DNA of 64,000 nt. Source: Dickeya fangzhongdai. GTDB taxonomy: Bacteria; Pseudomonadota; Gammaproteobacteria; Enterobacterales; Enterobacteriaceae. The stretch's first letter is position 1. The number at the start of each line of letters is the position of its first letter. Location of the stretch: positions 3,038,001 through 3,102,000 of the forward strand of contig NZ_CP025003.1 in the NCBI RefSeq assembly GCF_002812485.1. The letters run 5' to 3'. The notes below the pieces were generated by a model. The model searched no databases. It worked only from the letters and a program-made list of their open reading frames with translations, and was not told the origin of the DNA. The position numbers and the translations under genes were made by a program. Below are positions 37,554 through 48,858 of the stretch, piece after piece.

Positions 37554-38513
37554 ATGTTGTCCCGGATTAAACAAGCCGCCCTGACACTGCTGTTCTCTGG
37601 CGCGCTCGGCGTGTCCGCTCTCGCCCACGCGGCCAGCGACCCTGAACAGTTGCGTATCGGTTTTCAGAAAGGTTCGGTCAGCCTGGTGCTGGCTAAGACC
37701 CATCAGTTGCTGGAAAAACAGTTCCCGCACACCAAAATCAGCTGGATTGAATTTCCAGCCGGGCCGCAAATGCTGGAAGCGCTGAACATCGGCAGCATCG
37801 ATGTCGGCAGTACCGGCGATATCCCGCCGCTCTTCGCACAGGCCGCCGGCGCCGATCTGGTCTACATCGGTGTCGAACCGCCCAAACCTAAAGCCGAAGT
37901 GATTCTGGTCAAGAGCGACAGCCCGATCAAAACCGTCGCCGACCTGAAAGGCCGCAAGGTGGCGTTCCAGAAAGGATCCAGTTCCCACAACCTGCTGCTG
38001 CGCAATCTGCAGAAAGCAGGGCTGACATTCGCCGATATTCAGCCGACCTACCTGACGCCGGCCGACGCTCGCGCCGCATTCCAGCAGGGTAACGTTGATG
38101 CCTGGACCATCTGGGATCCCTACTATTCCGCCGCGCTGCTGCAAGGCGGCGTGCGGGTACTGGCCGACGGTACCGACCTGAATCTGACCGGTTCGTTTTA
38201 CCTGGCGTCCCGCCGTTATGCCGAACAACACGGCGCTTTCCTGCAACAGTTACTCAATACGCTGACCCAGGCCGACGCCCTGACCATCAGCCAGCGTTCG
38301 CAAAGCGTTACGTTGCTGGCCAACGCCATGGGGTTGCCGGAAGCGGTTATCAGCACCTATTTCGATCATCGTCCGGTGACGGTGATCAAACCGGTGGATG
38401 AACGCACTCTGCAAGCGCAGCAGCACACCGCCGACCTGTTTTACGAAAACCGCCTGATTCCCACCAGGCTGGATGTCGCCAGCCGCATCTGGCGCGCCCC
38501 GGCAGCACACTAA
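37554..38513 (+). CDS. ssuA: Periplasmic alkanesulfonate-binding protein SsuA
   Basis: A 319-residue solute-binding protein with a signal peptide ([20 protein letters not shown]..., cleavage after AHA near residue 26). It belongs to the aliphatic sulfonate/taurine binding family ([43 protein letters not shown]). It delivers alkanesulfonates to SsuCB. It starts 30 bases after ssuE in the same operon. Confidence 0.96.
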   Translation: MLSRIKQAALTLLFSGALGVSALAHAASDPEQLRIGFQKGSVSLVLAKTHQLLEKQFPHTKISWIEFPAGPQMLEALNIGSIDVGSTGDIPPLFAQAAGADLVYIGVEPPKPKAEVILVKSDSPIKTVADLKGRKVAFQKGSSSHNLLLRNLQKAGLTFADIQPTYLTPADARAAFQQGNVDAWTIWDPYYSAALLQGGVRVLADGTDLNLTGSFYLASRRYAEQHGAFLQQLLNTLTQADALTISQRSQSVTLLANAMGLPEAVISTYFDHRPVTVIKPVDERTLQAQQHTADLFYENRLIPTRLDVASRIWRAPAAH

Positions 38514-38542
38514 TCCTGCCTGATTTCATGGAGACGATGACA

Positions 38543-39691
38543 ATGAGTCTGAATATTTTCTGGTTCCTGCCCACTCACGGCGATGGGCACTACTTTGGCA
38601 AAGGCGAAAACGCTCGCCCGGTTGATTACGGTTACCTGCAACAGATCGCGCAAGCGGCGGACCGACTGGGTTTCGGCGGCGTGCTGATCCCTACCGGCCG
38701 TTCCTGCGAAGACTCCTGGCTGGTGGCGTCATCGCTGATCCCGGTCACCCAGCGTCTGCGTTTTCTGGTGGCGCTACGCCCCGGGATCATCTCGCCCACG
38801 CTGGCCGCCCGTCAGGCCGCCACGCTGGATCGGCTGTCCAACGGCCGGGCGCTGTTTAATCTGGTGACCGGCGGCGACCCGGACGAACTGGCCGCCGAAG
38901 GGCTGTTTCTCGATCATGAAGCACGCTATGAAGCGTCCGCCGAATTTACCCGTATCTGGCGGCGGGTGCTGGAAGGCGAAACCGTCGATTACGACGGCAA
39001 GCACATTCAGGTGAAAGGCGCCAAGCTGCACTACCCGCCGGTACAACAGCCGCGTCCGCCGCTCTACTTCGGCGGTTCATCCGACGCGGCGCTGGATCTG
39101 GCCGCCGAACAGGTAGAACTCTACCTCACCTGGGGCGAGCCGCCGGCGCAGGTAAAAGAAAAGCTGGATAGCGTACGGGCCAAAGCCGCCGCACAAGGGC
39201 GCAGCGTACGTTTCGGCATCCGCCTGCACGTCATTGTGCGCGAAACCAATGAAGAGGCCTGGCAGGCCGCCAACCGCCTGATCTCCCGGCTGGACGACGA
39301 CACCATCGCTCAGGCGCAGGCATCGCTGAAACGTTTTGACTCGGTGGGCCAGCAACGCATGGTGGCGCTGCACGGCGGTCGCCGCGACAAGCTGGAGATC
39401 AGCCCCAACCTGTGGGCCGGCATCGGTCTGGTGCGCGGCGGTGCTGGCACCGCACTGGTGGGCGACCCGCAAACCGTGGCGCAACGCATTCAGGAATACG
39501 CCGATCTGGGCATCGATACGTTTGTTCTGTCCGGCTATCCGCATCTGGAGGAAGCCTACAAAGTGGGCGAACTGCTGTTTCCACATCTGGATGTGGCGGT
39601 ACCGGAAGTGCCGCAACCGCAGCCTCTGCGTTCGCAAGGCGAAATCGTCGGCAACGAGTTTGTCCCGCTGCTGAAAGCGGCGCAGAGCTGA
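38543..39691 (+). CDS. ssuD: FMNH2-dependent alkanesulfonate monooxygenase SsuD
   Basis: A 382-residue luciferase-like barrel enzyme that cleaves alkanesulfonates to aldehyde and sulfite with FMNH2 from SsuE and oxygen. The start is chosen at [17 protein letters not shown], as in E. coli; two in-frame ATG codons lie just upstream. Conserved segments include [15 protein letters not shown] (the active-site region with the conserved Cys), [12 protein letters not shown], and the mobile-loop region [15 protein letters not shown]. It is encoded 30 bases after ssuA. Confidence 0.97.
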   Translation: MSLNIFWFLPTHGDGHYFGKGENARPVDYGYLQQIAQAADRLGFGGVLIPTGRSCEDSWLVASSLIPVTQRLRFLVALRPGIISPTLAARQAATLDRLSNGRALFNLVTGGDPDELAAEGLFLDHEARYEASAEFTRIWRRVLEGETVDYDGKHIQVKGAKLHYPPVQQPRPPLYFGGSSDAALDLAAEQVELYLTWGEPPAQVKEKLDSVRAKAAAQGRSVRFGIRLHVIVRETNEEAWQAANRLISRLDDDTIAQAQASLKRFDSVGQQRMVALHGGRRDKLEISPNLWAGIGLVRGGAGTALVGDPQTVAQRIQEYADLGIDTFVLSGYPHLEEAYKVGELLFPHLDVAVPEVPQPQPLRSQGEIVGNEFVPLLKAAQS

Positions 39692-39701
39692 GGGCGGCCG
39701 C

Positions 39702-40493
39702 ATGCGCAAGACACTGACGCTTATTACCGAACGCCTGACGCCCTGGCTGCTGCCGCTGCTGCTGGTGGCGGTCTGGCAGCTCGCGTCCAGCGTCGGCTGG
39801 CTCTCCACCCGGATCCTGCCTTCGCCGGAAGCGATTGCCGTGACCTTCTGGCGGCTGACCCGCAGCGGTGAACTGTGGCAGCACCTCAGTATCAGTACCT
39901 GGCGTGCGCTGATCGGGTTTGCCATCGGCGGTGCGCTGGGGCTGGCGCTTGGCTTTATTACCGGGCTGTCCCGCACCGGCGAGCGCCTGCTGGACACCTC
40001 GGTGCAGATGCTGCGCAACGTGCCGCATCTGGCATTGATCCCACTGGTGATTCTGTGGTTCGGCATTGAAGAGAGCGCCAAGATCTTTCTGGTGGCGCTC
40101 GGCACCCTGTTCCCTGTCTACCTCAACACCTATCACGGCATCCGCAATATCGACAGCGGCCTGCTGGAAATGTCGCGCAGTTACGGCCTGTCCGGCTTCC
40201 GGCTGTTCCGCGAGGTGCTGCTGCCCGGCGCGCTGCCCTCGATCATGGTCGGCGTGCGTTTCTCGCTCGGCTTGATGTGGCTGACGCTGATCGTAGCGGA
40301 AACCATCTCCGCCAGTTCCGGCATCGGCTATCTGGCGATGAACGCCCGCGAATTTCTGCAAACCGATGTGGTGGTGGTGGCGATCATTCTGTACGCCCTG
40401 CTGGGCAAGCTGGCTGACGTCATCGCCCTGACGCTGGAACGCATCTGGCTGCGTTGGCACCCCAGTTGGCAATTAACGGAGGAACACGCATGA
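39702..40493 (+). CDS. ssuC: Alkanesulfonate ABC transporter permease SsuC
   Basis: A 263-residue inner-membrane permease with about six spans and the EAA-type cytoplasmic loop ([24 protein letters not shown], near residue 155). It forms the channel of SsuABC. It starts ten bases after ssuD, and its stop overlaps the ssuB ATG by four bases (ATGA). Confidence 0.96.
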   Translation: MRKTLTLITERLTPWLLPLLLVAVWQLASSVGWLSTRILPSPEAIAVTFWRLTRSGELWQHLSISTWRALIGFAIGGALGLALGFITGLSRTGERLLDTSVQMLRNVPHLALIPLVILWFGIEESAKIFLVALGTLFPVYLNTYHGIRNIDSGLLEMSRSYGLSGFRLFREVLLPGALPSIMVGVRFSLGLMWLTLIVAETISASSGIGYLAMNAREFLQTDVVVVAIILYALLGKLADVIALTLERIWLRWHPSWQLTEEHA

Positions 40494-41296
40494 CTCTCGA
40501 CACCACTGCGCTCAATACCGCTGCGCCGGCCCGCCTTAACGCCGGCACCCCGTTGCTGATCAACGGCGTCACCAAGCGCTATGGTCAGCGCACTATTCTG
40601 CATGACGTACACCTGCACATTCCGGCCGGTCAGTTCGTCGCCGTAGTCGGCCGCAGCGGCTGCGGTAAGAGCACCCTGCTGCGCCTGCTGGCTGGTCTGG
40701 AGCACGCCAGCGGCGGGGAATTGCTGGCCGGCCGCGCCCCGCTGCATCAGGCGCGCGACGATATCCGGCTGATGTTTCAGGAAGCACGGTTGTTGCCCTG
40801 GAAGCGGGTGCTCGACAACGTCGGACTGGGATTGCGCGGCGAATGGCGCACGGCTGCGCATCAGGCGCTGGACGCGGTCGGGCTGTCATCACGGGCCGCC
40901 GACTGGCCGGCCGCGCTGTCCGGCGGGCAAAAACAACGGGTGGCGCTGGCGCGCGCGCTGATCCATCGTCCCGGTCTGTTATTGCTGGATGAACCGCTTG
41001 GCGCGCTGGACGCGCTGACGCGTATCGAAATGCAGGGGCTGATCGAATCCCTATGGCTGCAACAGGGATTTACCGTACTGCTGGTGACCCACGACGTCAG
41101 CGAAGCCGTCGCGCTGGCCGACCGGGTGATCCTGATCGAAGAAGGCCGGGTCGGGCTGGATGTGGCGATTGACCTGCCGCGACCGCGTCGCCGCGGCTCC
41201 GCCCGGCTGGCCGAACTGGAAGCGCAGGTGCTGGAGCGGATTTTGACGCCAACCGTGTCCCGCGATGCACCGCACCGATCGCAGGCGCATGCCTGA
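40490..41296 (+). CDS. ssuB: Alkanesulfonate ABC transporter ATPase SsuB
   Basis: A 268-residue ABC ATPase: Walker [16 protein letters not shown]-loop [14 protein letters not shown], signature [15 protein letters not shown], Walker [13 protein letters not shown], and the switch histidine in [11 protein letters not shown]. It energises SsuC. The start is the ATG at 40490, which overlaps the ssuC stop and is preceded by GGAGG. It is the last gene of the operon, ended by a terminator shared with pepN. Confidence 0.97.
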   Translation: MTLDTTALNTAAPARLNAGTPLLINGVTKRYGQRTILHDVHLHIPAGQFVAVVGRSGCGKSTLLRLLAGLEHASGGELLAGRAPLHQARDDIRLMFQEARLLPWKRVLDNVGLGLRGEWRTAAHQALDAVGLSSRAADWPAALSGGQKQRVALARALIHRPGLLLLDEPLGALDALTRIEMQGLIESLWLQQGFTVLLVTHDVSEAVALADRVILIEEGRVGLDVAIDLPRPRRRGSARLAELEAQVLERILTPTVSRDAPHRSQAHA

Positions 41297-41320
41297 TATA
41301 TGTTCCCCATTCCAGGTATA

Positions 41321-41356
41321 AAAAAACCACCGACTGTCGACAGCGGTGGTTCTTTA
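41321..41356. terminator. Bidirectional terminator between ssuB and pepN
   Basis: The stem AACCACCG/CGGTGGTT encloses the palindrome CTGTCGACAG. Leftwards it is followed by seven T, ending pepN; rightwards by TTCTTTATT, ending ssuB. Confidence 0.85.
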
Positions 41357-41402
41357 TTATTGCCATAATATCAATAATACACTGATATTATTTTGGTTGC
41401 GC

Positions 41403-44018
41403 TTACGCCCCCAGCGCTTTCGTTATCTTCTCGAACAGATCGCCGGACAGGTTTTCCAGCCCTTTCAGCGTTTCCAGCGCCTGACGCATCAGCGCCTGAC
41501 GGTTGCTGTCGTAACGCTTGAAGCGAATCAGCGGTTCAATCAGGCGGGAAGCCACCTGCGGGTTGCGGGTGTTCAGATCGCTGAGCATCTCCGTCAGGAA
41601 CTGATAGCCGCTGCCGTCTACCGCGTGGAACGCCGACGGGTTGCCCGCACAGAACGAGCCGACCAGCGAACGCAGACGGTTGGGGTTGTTCAGGCTGAAG
41701 GAACGGTGGTTGAGCAATTCACGCACCCGGTTCAACACGTCGCTGGCCGGGCTGCTGGCCTGCAGGACGAACCATTTGTCCATCACCAGACCATCCTGAT
41801 GCCAGCGCTCGTCAAAGGCCGCCAGCAGCGTATCCCGGCTCGGCAGTTGCGCAGCGACAGCCGCCGCCATCGCCGCCAGCGAATCGGTCATGTTGTCGGC
41901 ATCGGTAAACTGCGCCGCCGCCAGCGCGTCCGCCTGGGAGCGATCGGCAAACGCCAGATAGCTCAGGCACACATTGCGCAGCGCACGTTTGCCCATATCC
42001 TGCTGATCAACGCGGTAGGACGCCAGTTTGTTGGCGCGATATACCGCCAGCAGTTCATCCGCCATTTCCTGCGCCAGCGTTTGCACCAGCGACTGACGCA
42101 CCGCGGCGATAGCGTCCGGATCGATGACGTCAAGCAGTTCGGCCATTTCGTTTTCGCTCGGCAGCGACAGGATCTGAGACGCCAGCATCGGATCCAGTTG
42201 GTCATCCAGCAGCACGCCGCGGAACGCATCCACCACGTGCATCGGCAGCGACAACGGCTGTTTCTGCTGATAACGCGCCACGTTCAGGCGGATGTAGTTG
42301 GCCAGCAGACTCTGAGCCGCGTCCCAGCGGGAAAACGCATTGCTGGCGTGACGCATCAGGAACGTCAGTTGCTCATCGCTCCAGGGGTAGTTCAGTTTTA
42401 CCGGCGCGGAGAATTCGCGCAGCAGCGACGGCACCGGCTGGCAGGGGACATCGTCAAACACGAACGTCTGTTCCGCTTCGGTCACGTTCAGCACCGAACC
42501 CAGCTTCTGCCCTTTCTGACGCAGCGAGATCACCAGCCCTTCGGTATCGTACAATTCCACATCCAGCGGGATATGCAGCGGCAGCTTGGGTTGCTTATCG
42601 GCGCCGACCGGCGTCGTCTGGCTGACGTGCAGGCGGTACTGACGGGTGGCGGCGTCGTAATCGTCGCGTACCGTCACCACCGGCGTGCCGGACTGGCTGT
42701 ACCAGCGGCGGAACTGGGACAGATCGACGCTGGACGCGTCCTCCATCGCCTGCACAAAATCGTCACAGGTGGCGGCGCTGCCGTCATGACGATCAAAATA
42801 CAGTCGCATTCCCGCCTGGAATTTCTCTTCACCCAGCAGCGTGTGCATCATACGAATCACTTCCGACCCTTTTTCATAAACCGTCAGGGTGTAGAAGTTA
42901 TTCATCTCGATAACCTGATCCGGACGAATCGGGTGGGACATCGGGCTAGCGTCTTCGGCGAACTGTGCGCCGCGCATGACGCGCACGTTGTCGATACGAT
43001 TGGCCGGGCGGGAGCCGACGTCGGAGCTGAACTCCTGGTCGCGGAACACCGTCAGCCCTTCTTTCAGGCTCAGTTGGAACCAGTCGCGGCAGGTCACGCG
43101 GTTACCGGTCCAGTTGTGGAAATATTCATGGGCGATCACCGCTTCGATACCGAGGTAATCCTTGTCGGTGGCGGTTTCAGCCTTGGCCAGCACAAACTTG
43201 GAGTTGAAAATGTTCAGCCCCTTGTTCTCCATCGCCCCCATGTTGAAGAAATCCACCGCCACGATCATATAAATGTCGAGGTCGTATTCCAGGCCAAAGC
43301 GGGTTTCATCCCACTTCATGGCGTTCTTCAGCGAGGTCATCGCCCAGTCGGCGCGGTCGAGATTGCCGCGATCCACGAACAGCTCCAGCGCCACTTCTCG
43401 ACCGGAACGGGTGATGAAACTGTCGCGCAGCACATCAAAATCGCCGGCCACCAGCGCAAACAGGTAGCAGGGTTTCGGGAACGGATCTTGCCATTCCACC
43501 CAGTGGCGGCCTTCGCCCTGTTCACCCTGCGCCACACGGTTACCGTTGGAGAGCAGGTACGGGTAGCGCGCCTTATCGGCGGTAATACGGGTGGTGAAAC
43601 GCGCCAATACATCCGGGCGGTCCAGATAATAGGTGATGTGGCGGAATCCTTCCGCTTCGCATTGGGTGCACAGCGCTTCGCCTGACTGATACAACCCTTC
43701 CAGCGCGCTGTTGGTCGCCGGGCTGATTTCCGTTTCAATCCGCAGCGTGAATTTCTCCGGCAACCCGGTCAGTTCCAGGCCGCCTTCCAGCAAACGGTGC
43801 GCCTGCCAGTCCTGACCATCGACCTGCACGCTCAGTAATTTCAGTCCTTCACCATCCAGTTTCAGCGCTGCGCCCTGCTCTCCTTGCAGCACTACCTGGC
43901 TGACGGCTACCACCCGGGTCTGTTCCGGGTGCAGGTCAAAATCCAGCGCGATGTCGGTAATGGTATAGTCCGGCGCGCGGTAATCGTGCCGGTATTTGAC
44001 TTGTGGTTGTTGACTCAT
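41403..44018 (-). CDS. pepN: Aminopeptidase N
   Basis: An 871-residue zinc M1 aminopeptidase (870 in E. coli), the main broad-specificity cytosolic aminopeptidase. The substrate-binding GAMEN motif (FNMGAMENKG) and the zinc motif HEYFHNW with downstream glutamate (LKEGLTVFRDQEF) are intact at about residues 260-320. N-terminal beta and C-terminal helical domains are of normal length. It has a TAAGGT ribosome site and converges with ssuB. Confidence 0.98.
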   Translation of the reverse strand: MSQQPQVKYRHDYRAPDYTITDIALDFDLHPEQTRVVAVSQVVLQGEQGAALKLDGEGLKLLSVQVDGQDWQAHRLLEGGLELTGLPEKFTLRIETEISPATNSALEGLYQSGEALCTQCEAEGFRHITYYLDRPDVLARFTTRITADKARYPYLLSNGNRVAQGEQGEGRHWVEWQDPFPKPCYLFALVAGDFDVLRDSFITRSGREVALELFVDRGNLDRADWAMTSLKNAMKWDETRFGLEYDLDIYMIVAVDFFNMGAMENKGLNIFNSKFVLAKAETATDKDYLGIEAVIAHEYFHNWTGNRVTCRDWFQLSLKEGLTVFRDQEFSSDVGSRPANRIDNVRVMRGAQFAEDASPMSHPIRPDQVIEMNNFYTLTVYEKGSEVIRMMHTLLGEEKFQAGMRLYFDRHDGSAATCDDFVQAMEDASSVDLSQFRRWYSQSGTPVVTVRDDYDAATRQYRLHVSQTTPVGADKQPKLPLHIPLDVELYDTEGLVISLRQKGQKLGSVLNVTEAEQTFVFDDVPCQPVPSLLREFSAPVKLNYPWSDEQLTFLMRHASNAFSRWDAAQSLLANYIRLNVARYQQKQPLSLPMHVVDAFRGVLLDDQLDPMLASQILSLPSENEMAELLDVIDPDAIAAVRQSLVQTLAQEMADELLAVYRANKLASYRVDQQDMGKRALRNVCLSYLAFADRSQADALAAAQFTDADNMTDSLAAMAAAVAAQLPSRDTLLAAFDERWHQDGLVMDKWFVLQASSPASDVLNRVRELLNHRSFSLNNPNRLRSLVGSFCAGNPSAFHAVDGSGYQFLTEMLSDLNTRNPQVASRLIEPLIRFKRYDSNRQALMRQALETLKGLENLSGDLFEKITKALGA

Positions 44019-44408
44019 GACTGATTACCTTAATGACAGCAGTAATGATGACGGCGCAGGATGCCCTGGCTGCGCATTCGTTCTTCCTTATATATAGAAG
44101 AACAAAAACGCGGTTAACACACCGAATGCTACCGGCTACGAAGAACCCGCGCAGTCGGGCAATAATCGCCGTCTTTTATGTATTCACACAGTAAACAGGG
44201 GTAAACAGCCTCCCTGCGCCGGCATTTATCCGCCGGTAAGCGGGAAACCGCATTATCGCCTGCTTACGTGCCTGATCCCGTCTACTTTGTACGCAGTTCC
44301 GTTATTCAACAGGCTGTTACGTCTATTAAAGGGGAGTGACTGTCGGAATGCAAACTTTCCTGCTTTTCATATGCTGTCGTGACGGTAAGTCGATTTTCCC
44401 GGTAATTT
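44019..44408. other. Divergent pepN-pncB intergenic region, left part
   Basis: This is part of a 610-bp non-coding gap. No convincing reading frame is seen. A 10-bp direct repeat GTAAACAG (44191-44208, TAAACA half sites 10 bp apart) recalls NadR half sites but lies 430 bp from pncB, so its meaning is unclear. The pepN promoter must lie here. Confidence 0.4.
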
Positions 44409-44433
44409 TGTTTAGTATAAAAAACATTATAAT
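44409..44433 (+). promoter_or_regulatory. NadR box and promoter of pncB
   Basis: TGTTTAGTATAAAAAACA (44409-44426) matches the NadR palindrome TGTTTA-N6-TAAACA with one change. It overlaps a perfect TATAAT (44428-44433). NadR represses NAD salvage genes, including pncB, in enterobacteria when NAD is plentiful. The leader to the pncB ATG would be about 190 nt. Confidence 0.7.
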
Positions 44434-44628
44434 TCAACCACTCATGTTAAATAGGCGGTAAAAACAGATACTTTTTTGTCACAATCGCACGATTGAATCT
44501 CGCCTTCATCCGCCCAATATGATGTGATAAGCCCAATTGAACAGACAGTTGGCTCTCGCTGTCGATGACCAAGACAGTCACTTGCATTAGCTTGTAAATT
44601 GTATTAAACGAGGATGCGGTAACGCATT

Positions 44629-45834
44629 ATGACTTTACACACTGCCCCGATACTGACCTCATTGCTGGATACCGACGCCTATAAACTGCATATGCAGCAA
44701 GCGGTCTACCATCACTATCATGATGTGCATGTGGCCGCTGAATTTCGCTGCCGCGGCGATGAGTTGTTAGGGTGCTATGCCGATGAGATCCGGGCGCAGG
44801 TAGAGGCCATGAGCCAACTGTCGCTGCATGACGATGAGTACGCCTACCTCGCTTCCCTGCCGTTTTTCAAAACCGACTATCTCGACTGGCTGAAAACCTT
44901 CCGCTTTAATCCGGCGCAAATCCGCGTCAGCAATCATCAGGGCAAGCTGGATATTCGTATCACCGGGCCGTGGCGCGAAGTGATTCTGTGGGAAGTGCCG
45001 CTGCTGGCGGTCATCAGTGAAGTGGTGCACCGCGCCCGCACGCCCGGCGAGCACGTCGCCGCCGCGCTCAGCCAGTTGCACGACACGCTGGCGCGTTTTC
45101 GCCAGCACAGCGCCGATACCGACCTCAGCCGTTTCAGACTGATGGATTTCGGCACCCGCCGTCGTTTCTCTCGTGAGGTTCAGCACCAGATCGTGCGGAC
45201 TCTCAAGGCGGAGTTCCCTTATCTGATCGGCACCAGCAACTACGATCTGGCGCGACGCCTGCAACTGACGCCGGTCGGTACCCAGGCGCACGAATGGTTC
45301 CAGGCTCATCAGCAGATCAGCCCGACGCTGGCCAACAGTCAACGGGCCGCGCTGGACGCCTGGCTGCAGGAATATCCGGAGCAGCTCGGTATCGCGCTGA
45401 CCGACTGCATCACCATGGACGCTTTCCTGCGCGACTTCGACCGGCAATTCGCCCGGCGCTATCAGGGATTACGGCATGACTCCGGCGACCCGATCGAATG
45501 GGGTGAAAAAGCCATCGCCCATTATCACGCGCTGGATATCGATCCGATGAGCAAAACGCTGGTGTTTTCCGATAACCTCAATCTGGAAAAAACGCTGCAC
45601 CTTTACCGTCACTTCGGGCAACGCATCAACGTGGTCTTCGGTATCGGCACCCGCCTGACCTGCGATATCCCCGGCGTCAAACCGTTGAATATCGTCATCA
45701 AACTGGTGGAGTGCAACGGCAAACCGGTAGCCAAGCTGTCAGACAGCCCGGGAAAAACCATTTGCCAGGATCAGGCGTTCGTCAGCGCGCTGCGCAAGGC
45801 GTTTGATCTGCCGCGAGTGAAAAAAGCCTCCTGA
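44629..45834 (+). CDS. pncB: Nicotinate phosphoribosyltransferase
   Basis: A 401-residue enzyme of NAD salvage that makes nicotinate mononucleotide from nicotinate and PRPP with ATP. Family features are [19 protein letters not shown] at the N-terminus, the autophosphorylated histidine region [25 protein letters not shown], and the PRPP-binding [15 protein letters not shown]. The ATG follows a weak purine-rich site (AACGAGGATGCGG). It is upstream of asnS, as in E. coli, with a NadR-type operator. Confidence 0.97.
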   Translation: MTLHTAPILTSLLDTDAYKLHMQQAVYHHYHDVHVAAEFRCRGDELLGCYADEIRAQVEAMSQLSLHDDEYAYLASLPFFKTDYLDWLKTFRFNPAQIRVSNHQGKLDIRITGPWREVILWEVPLLAVISEVVHRARTPGEHVAAALSQLHDTLARFRQHSADTDLSRFRLMDFGTRRRFSREVQHQIVRTLKAEFPYLIGTSNYDLARRLQLTPVGTQAHEWFQAHQQISPTLANSQRAALDAWLQEYPEQLGIALTDCITMDAFLRDFDRQFARRYQGLRHDSGDPIEWGEKAIAHYHALDIDPMSKTLVFSDNLNLEKTLHLYRHFGQRINVVFGIGTRLTCDIPGVKPLNIVIKLVECNGKPVAKLSDSPGKTICQDQAFVSALRKAFDLPRVKKAS

Positions 45835-45877
45835 GCATCGTGCCTCCTGTACGACTGACTACTCTTTAAGCCGGCAG

Positions 45878-45912
45878 CACCGGAATCGCGTAAAACTTGG
45901 CGCGTTCCGGTG
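45878..45912 (+). other. Long stem-loop between pncB and asnS
   Basis: CACCGGAATCGCG pairs with CGCGTTCCGGTG around a 10-base loop, a 12-bp stem with one bulged base. The following sequence (ATTTCTGCTT) is only weakly U-rich. It may terminate pncB transcription or lie in the asnS leader. Confidence 0.5.
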
Positions 45913-46012
45913 ATTTCTGCTTGTGTCCTGCCTAACGACAAGTAACATAACGAAACGCCCGTTGCTGGGCAGTGACAGTTACCCATTAAATTTCACCAAT
46001 AGAGAGAATGTT

Positions 46013-47413
46013 ATGAGCGTAGTGCCTGTAGTCGACGTACTGCAAGGCCGTGTCGCCGTTGACAGTGACGTCACCGTGCGCGGCTGGGTACGTACCCGGA
46101 GAGACTCTAAAGCCGGTATTTCCTTTATTGCCGTCTATGACGGTTCCTGCTTTGATTCGCTACAGGCCGTCGTCAATAATAATCTTGCCAATTACCAGAG
46201 CGATGTTCTGCGTTTGACTACCGGTTGTTCGGTGGAAGTCACCGGCAAGGTGGTGGAATCTCCCGGCGAAGGCCAAAGTTTTGAGCTGCAGGCGACCGAA
46301 ATCAAGATAGTCGGCTGGGTGGAAGATCCCGATACCTATCCGATGGCGGCCAAACGCCACAGCATCGAATACCTGCGTGAAGTCGCGCATTTGCGCCCAC
46401 GCACCAACCTGGTCGGCGCCGTCGCCCGTGTGCGTCACACGCTGGCGCAGGCTATCCATCGCTTCTTCCATCAGAGCGGTTTCTACTGGGTTTCCACCCC
46501 GATCATTACCGCCTCCGATACCGAAGGCGCCGGCGAAATGTTCCGGGTATCCACACTGGATCTGGAAAACCTGCCGCGCAACGATCAGGGCAAAGTGGAT
46601 TTCAGCGAAGATTTCTTCGGTAAAGAAGCATTCCTGACCGTATCCGGCCAGCTTAACGGCGAAACCTATGCCTGCGCCCTGTCTAAAATCTACACCTTTG
46701 GGCCGACCTTCCGTGCTGAAAACTCCAACACCAGCCGCCACCTGGCGGAGTTCTGGATGATCGAGCCGGAAGTGGCGTTTGCAACGCTGGACGACGTCGC
46801 CGCGCTGGCGGAAAACCTGTTGAAGTTCGTGTTCAAGGCCGTACTGGAAGAACGTGCCGATGACATGAAATTCTTTGCTGAACGCGTGGATAAAGACGCC
46901 ATCAGCCGGCTGGAGCGTTTTGTCAGCTCTGACTTCGCCCAGGTGGATTACACCGATGCTATCACTATCCTGGAAAACTGTGGGCAGACATTTGAAAACC
47001 CGGTTTCCTGGGGCATCGACCTGTCTTCCGAGCACGAACGCTATCTGGCAGAAAAACACTTCCAGGCGCCTGTCGTCGTCAAAAACTACCCGAAAGATAT
47101 CAAAGCATTTTATATGCGCATGAACAGCGACGGCAAAACCGTGGCGGCAATGGACGTACTGGCGCCGGGCATCGGCGAAATTATCGGTGGTTCCCAGCGT
47201 GAAGAGCGTCTGGAACAACTGGATGCCCGTCTGGAGGAAATGGGACTCAGTAAAGAAGACTACTGGTGGTACCGCGATCTGCGTCGTTACGGCACCATCC
47301 CCCATTCTGGTTTCGGTCTCGGTTTTGAACGTTTGATTGCTTATGTAACCGGTGTACAAAATGTGCGCGATGTTATTCCGTTCCCGCGCACACCGCGCAG
47401 CGCCACCTTCTAA
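46013..47413 (+). CDS. asnS: Asparaginyl-tRNA synthetase
   Basis: A 466-residue class IIb synthetase, the same length as in E. coli. An N-terminal OB-fold anticodon-binding domain ([25 protein letters not shown]) is followed by the class II catalytic core (motif 2 [25 protein letters not shown]; motif 3 [15 protein letters not shown]). The start [10 protein letters not shown] is chosen by homology and by the AGAGAG ribosome site; a longer upstream frame lacks support. It is monocistronic with a strong terminator. Confidence 0.98.
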   Translation: MSVVPVVDVLQGRVAVDSDVTVRGWVRTRRDSKAGISFIAVYDGSCFDSLQAVVNNNLANYQSDVLRLTTGCSVEVTGKVVESPGEGQSFELQATEIKIVGWVEDPDTYPMAAKRHSIEYLREVAHLRPRTNLVGAVARVRHTLAQAIHRFFHQSGFYWVSTPIITASDTEGAGEMFRVSTLDLENLPRNDQGKVDFSEDFFGKEAFLTVSGQLNGETYACALSKIYTFGPTFRAENSNTSRHLAEFWMIEPEVAFATLDDVAALAENLLKFVFKAVLEERADDMKFFAERVDKDAISRLERFVSSDFAQVDYTDAITILENCGQTFENPVSWGIDLSSEHERYLAEKHFQAPVVVKNYPKDIKAFYMRMNSDGKTVAAMDVLAPGIGEIIGGSQREERLEQLDARLEEMGLSKEDYWWYRDLRRYGTIPHSGFGLGFERLIAYVTGVQNVRDVIPFPRTPRSATF

Positions 47414-47450
47414 GCAAAAAATAACATAAGAAAAACAGATATCTGCACTA

Positions 47451-47485
47451 AGAAGGGCACCTTATGGGTGCCCTTCTTTTTTTGC
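47451..47485 (+). terminator. asnS intrinsic terminator
   Basis: A perfect stem AGAAGGGCACC/GGTGCCCTTCT with a short loop is followed by T-rich sequence. Confidence 0.95.
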
Positions 47486-47515
47486 TTAATGAATGTGTCA
47501 TAAAGTTCCCTTATT

Positions 47516-47572
47516 TTTACATTTTGAAATATATTTTTTCCAATTATTACGTTTTTACGAAATTAGTATCAT
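47516..47572 (+). promoter_or_regulatory. First porin promoter with OmpR-like box
   Basis: TTTACATTTTGAAATATATT (47516-47535) resembles OmpR-binding sequences of E. coli ompF/ompC. A -10 candidate TATCAT lies at 47567-47572, in the context GTATCATTT that is repeated at the second porin. The leader would be about 133 nt. Confidence 0.5.
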
Positions 47573-47711
47573 TTAAACGGTAGATAAACGAGGGCGTGAA
47601 TGGAAAACTGCGTGAAGACACAGGAAGACAACTGTGCTCGCAATAAAGTTCCGTTAAGGTTTTTTAATTGTGATGCAGAAGTCTGAATAACACCAATGAG
47701 GGTAATTAATA

Positions 47712-48815
47712 ATGATGAAGCGCAATGTTCTTGCAGTGGTAATTCCTGCTCTGCTGGCTGCCGGTGCAGCTAACGCGGCTGAAGTGTACAACAAAGACGG
47801 TAACAAGCTGGATCTGAATGGCCGTGTTGCAGCAAAACACTATTTCTCTGATGCTAATACCACTGCAGATGGCAGCGGCGATCAGACTTATGCCCGTCTG
47901 GGTTTCAAAGGCGAAACCAAAATCAACAGCGATTTAACTGGTTATGGGCGTTTTGAATATCAGTTTAACGGCAAAGAAGGTGAAGACACCAACGGCAGCA
48001 AAGGCAAAACTCGTTATGCTTATGCCGGTCTGAAATTCGCTGATTTCGGTTCTCTGGATTACGGTCGTAACCTGGGTATCGCTTATGACGGTATTTCTTA
48101 TACCGATGTTCTGCCGGAGTTTGGTGGCGACCAGAGCGCAACTGATAGCATCACAGGTCGTTCAAGCGGTGTTGCTACTTACCGCAACAAAAACTTCTTT
48201 GGTTTGGTAGATGGCTGGGACTTCGGTCTGCAGTATCAGAGCAAAAACGAACGTACTGGCGACGGTTCAGTTTCTTCGTCTAACCCGCTGCGTAAAATCT
48301 CCCGTCAGAATGGCGACGGTTGGGGTGTTTCTTCATCTTACACCGCTCCGATTGGTGTTGGTGTTATCGCCTCTTACGAAGCTGTTGACCTGACAGACGC
48401 TCAGAAAGCTACCGGTGTCGGCGAAAAAGCTGAAGCTTGGGCAACTGGTCTGAAATATGATGCGAACAATGTATACGTTGCTGCAACTTACGGTCAGTAC
48501 CATAACCTCAGTGCTGTAGGCCCTAACACTTTCGCTGATAAAACCAAAATCTTCGAAGCTGTCGCCCAGTACAACTTTGACTTTGGCCTGACCCCGTCTC
48601 TGGCTTACGTTTCTGCTAAAGCTGACGATGATACCTCAGCTCAGAAAACCAGCGCTTACATCACTAAATATGTCAGCGTTGCAGCCACTTACGCATTTAA
48701 CAAAAACTTCTCTGCGTTTGCAGAGTATAAAATCAATCTGATTAACAATGACAGCAACCCATATGGCGTTGGCACTGCTAACACTGTTGCAACGGGCGTG
48801 ATTTACCAGTTCTAA
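47712..48815 (+). CDS. OmpF/OmpC-type general porin, first copy
   Basis: A 367-residue precursor of a trimeric 16-strand outer membrane porin for small hydrophilic solutes. The signal peptide MMKRNVLAVVIPALLAAGAANA is cleaved before AEVYNKDGNKLDLNG. The constriction-loop segment YTDVLPEFGGD (PEFGGD motif of loop 3) is present, and the protein ends in phenylalanine (GVIYQF), the signal for the BAM complex. It lies where ompF lies in E. coli (between asnS and aspC). A second, closely similar porin gene follows, so I do not choose a symbol for each. Confidence 0.94.
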   Translation: MMKRNVLAVVIPALLAAGAANAAEVYNKDGNKLDLNGRVAAKHYFSDANTTADGSGDQTYARLGFKGETKINSDLTGYGRFEYQFNGKEGEDTNGSKGKTRYAYAGLKFADFGSLDYGRNLGIAYDGISYTDVLPEFGGDQSATDSITGRSSGVATYRNKNFFGLVDGWDFGLQYQSKNERTGDGSVSSSNPLRKISRQNGDGWGVSSSYTAPIGVGVIASYEAVDLTDAQKATGVGEKAEAWATGLKYDANNVYVAATYGQYHNLSAVGPNTFADKTKIFEAVAQYNFDFGLTPSLAYVSAKADDDTSAQKTSAYITKYVSVAATYAFNKNFSAFAEYKINLINNDSNPYGVGTANTVATGVIYQF

Positions 48816-48858
48816 ATTGGGAAGTGCCGAGAAAATTAATCGGCCAATATCATGCAAG

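Noticed and set aside
41346..43685. 779-codon open frame opposite pepN
   Set aside because: Antisense shadow of pepN; its start lies in the ssuB-pepN terminator.
44191..44208. Two TAAACA half sites as a NadR operator
   Set aside because: They are direct, not inverted, 10 bp apart and 430 bp from pncB; the site at 44409 is much better.
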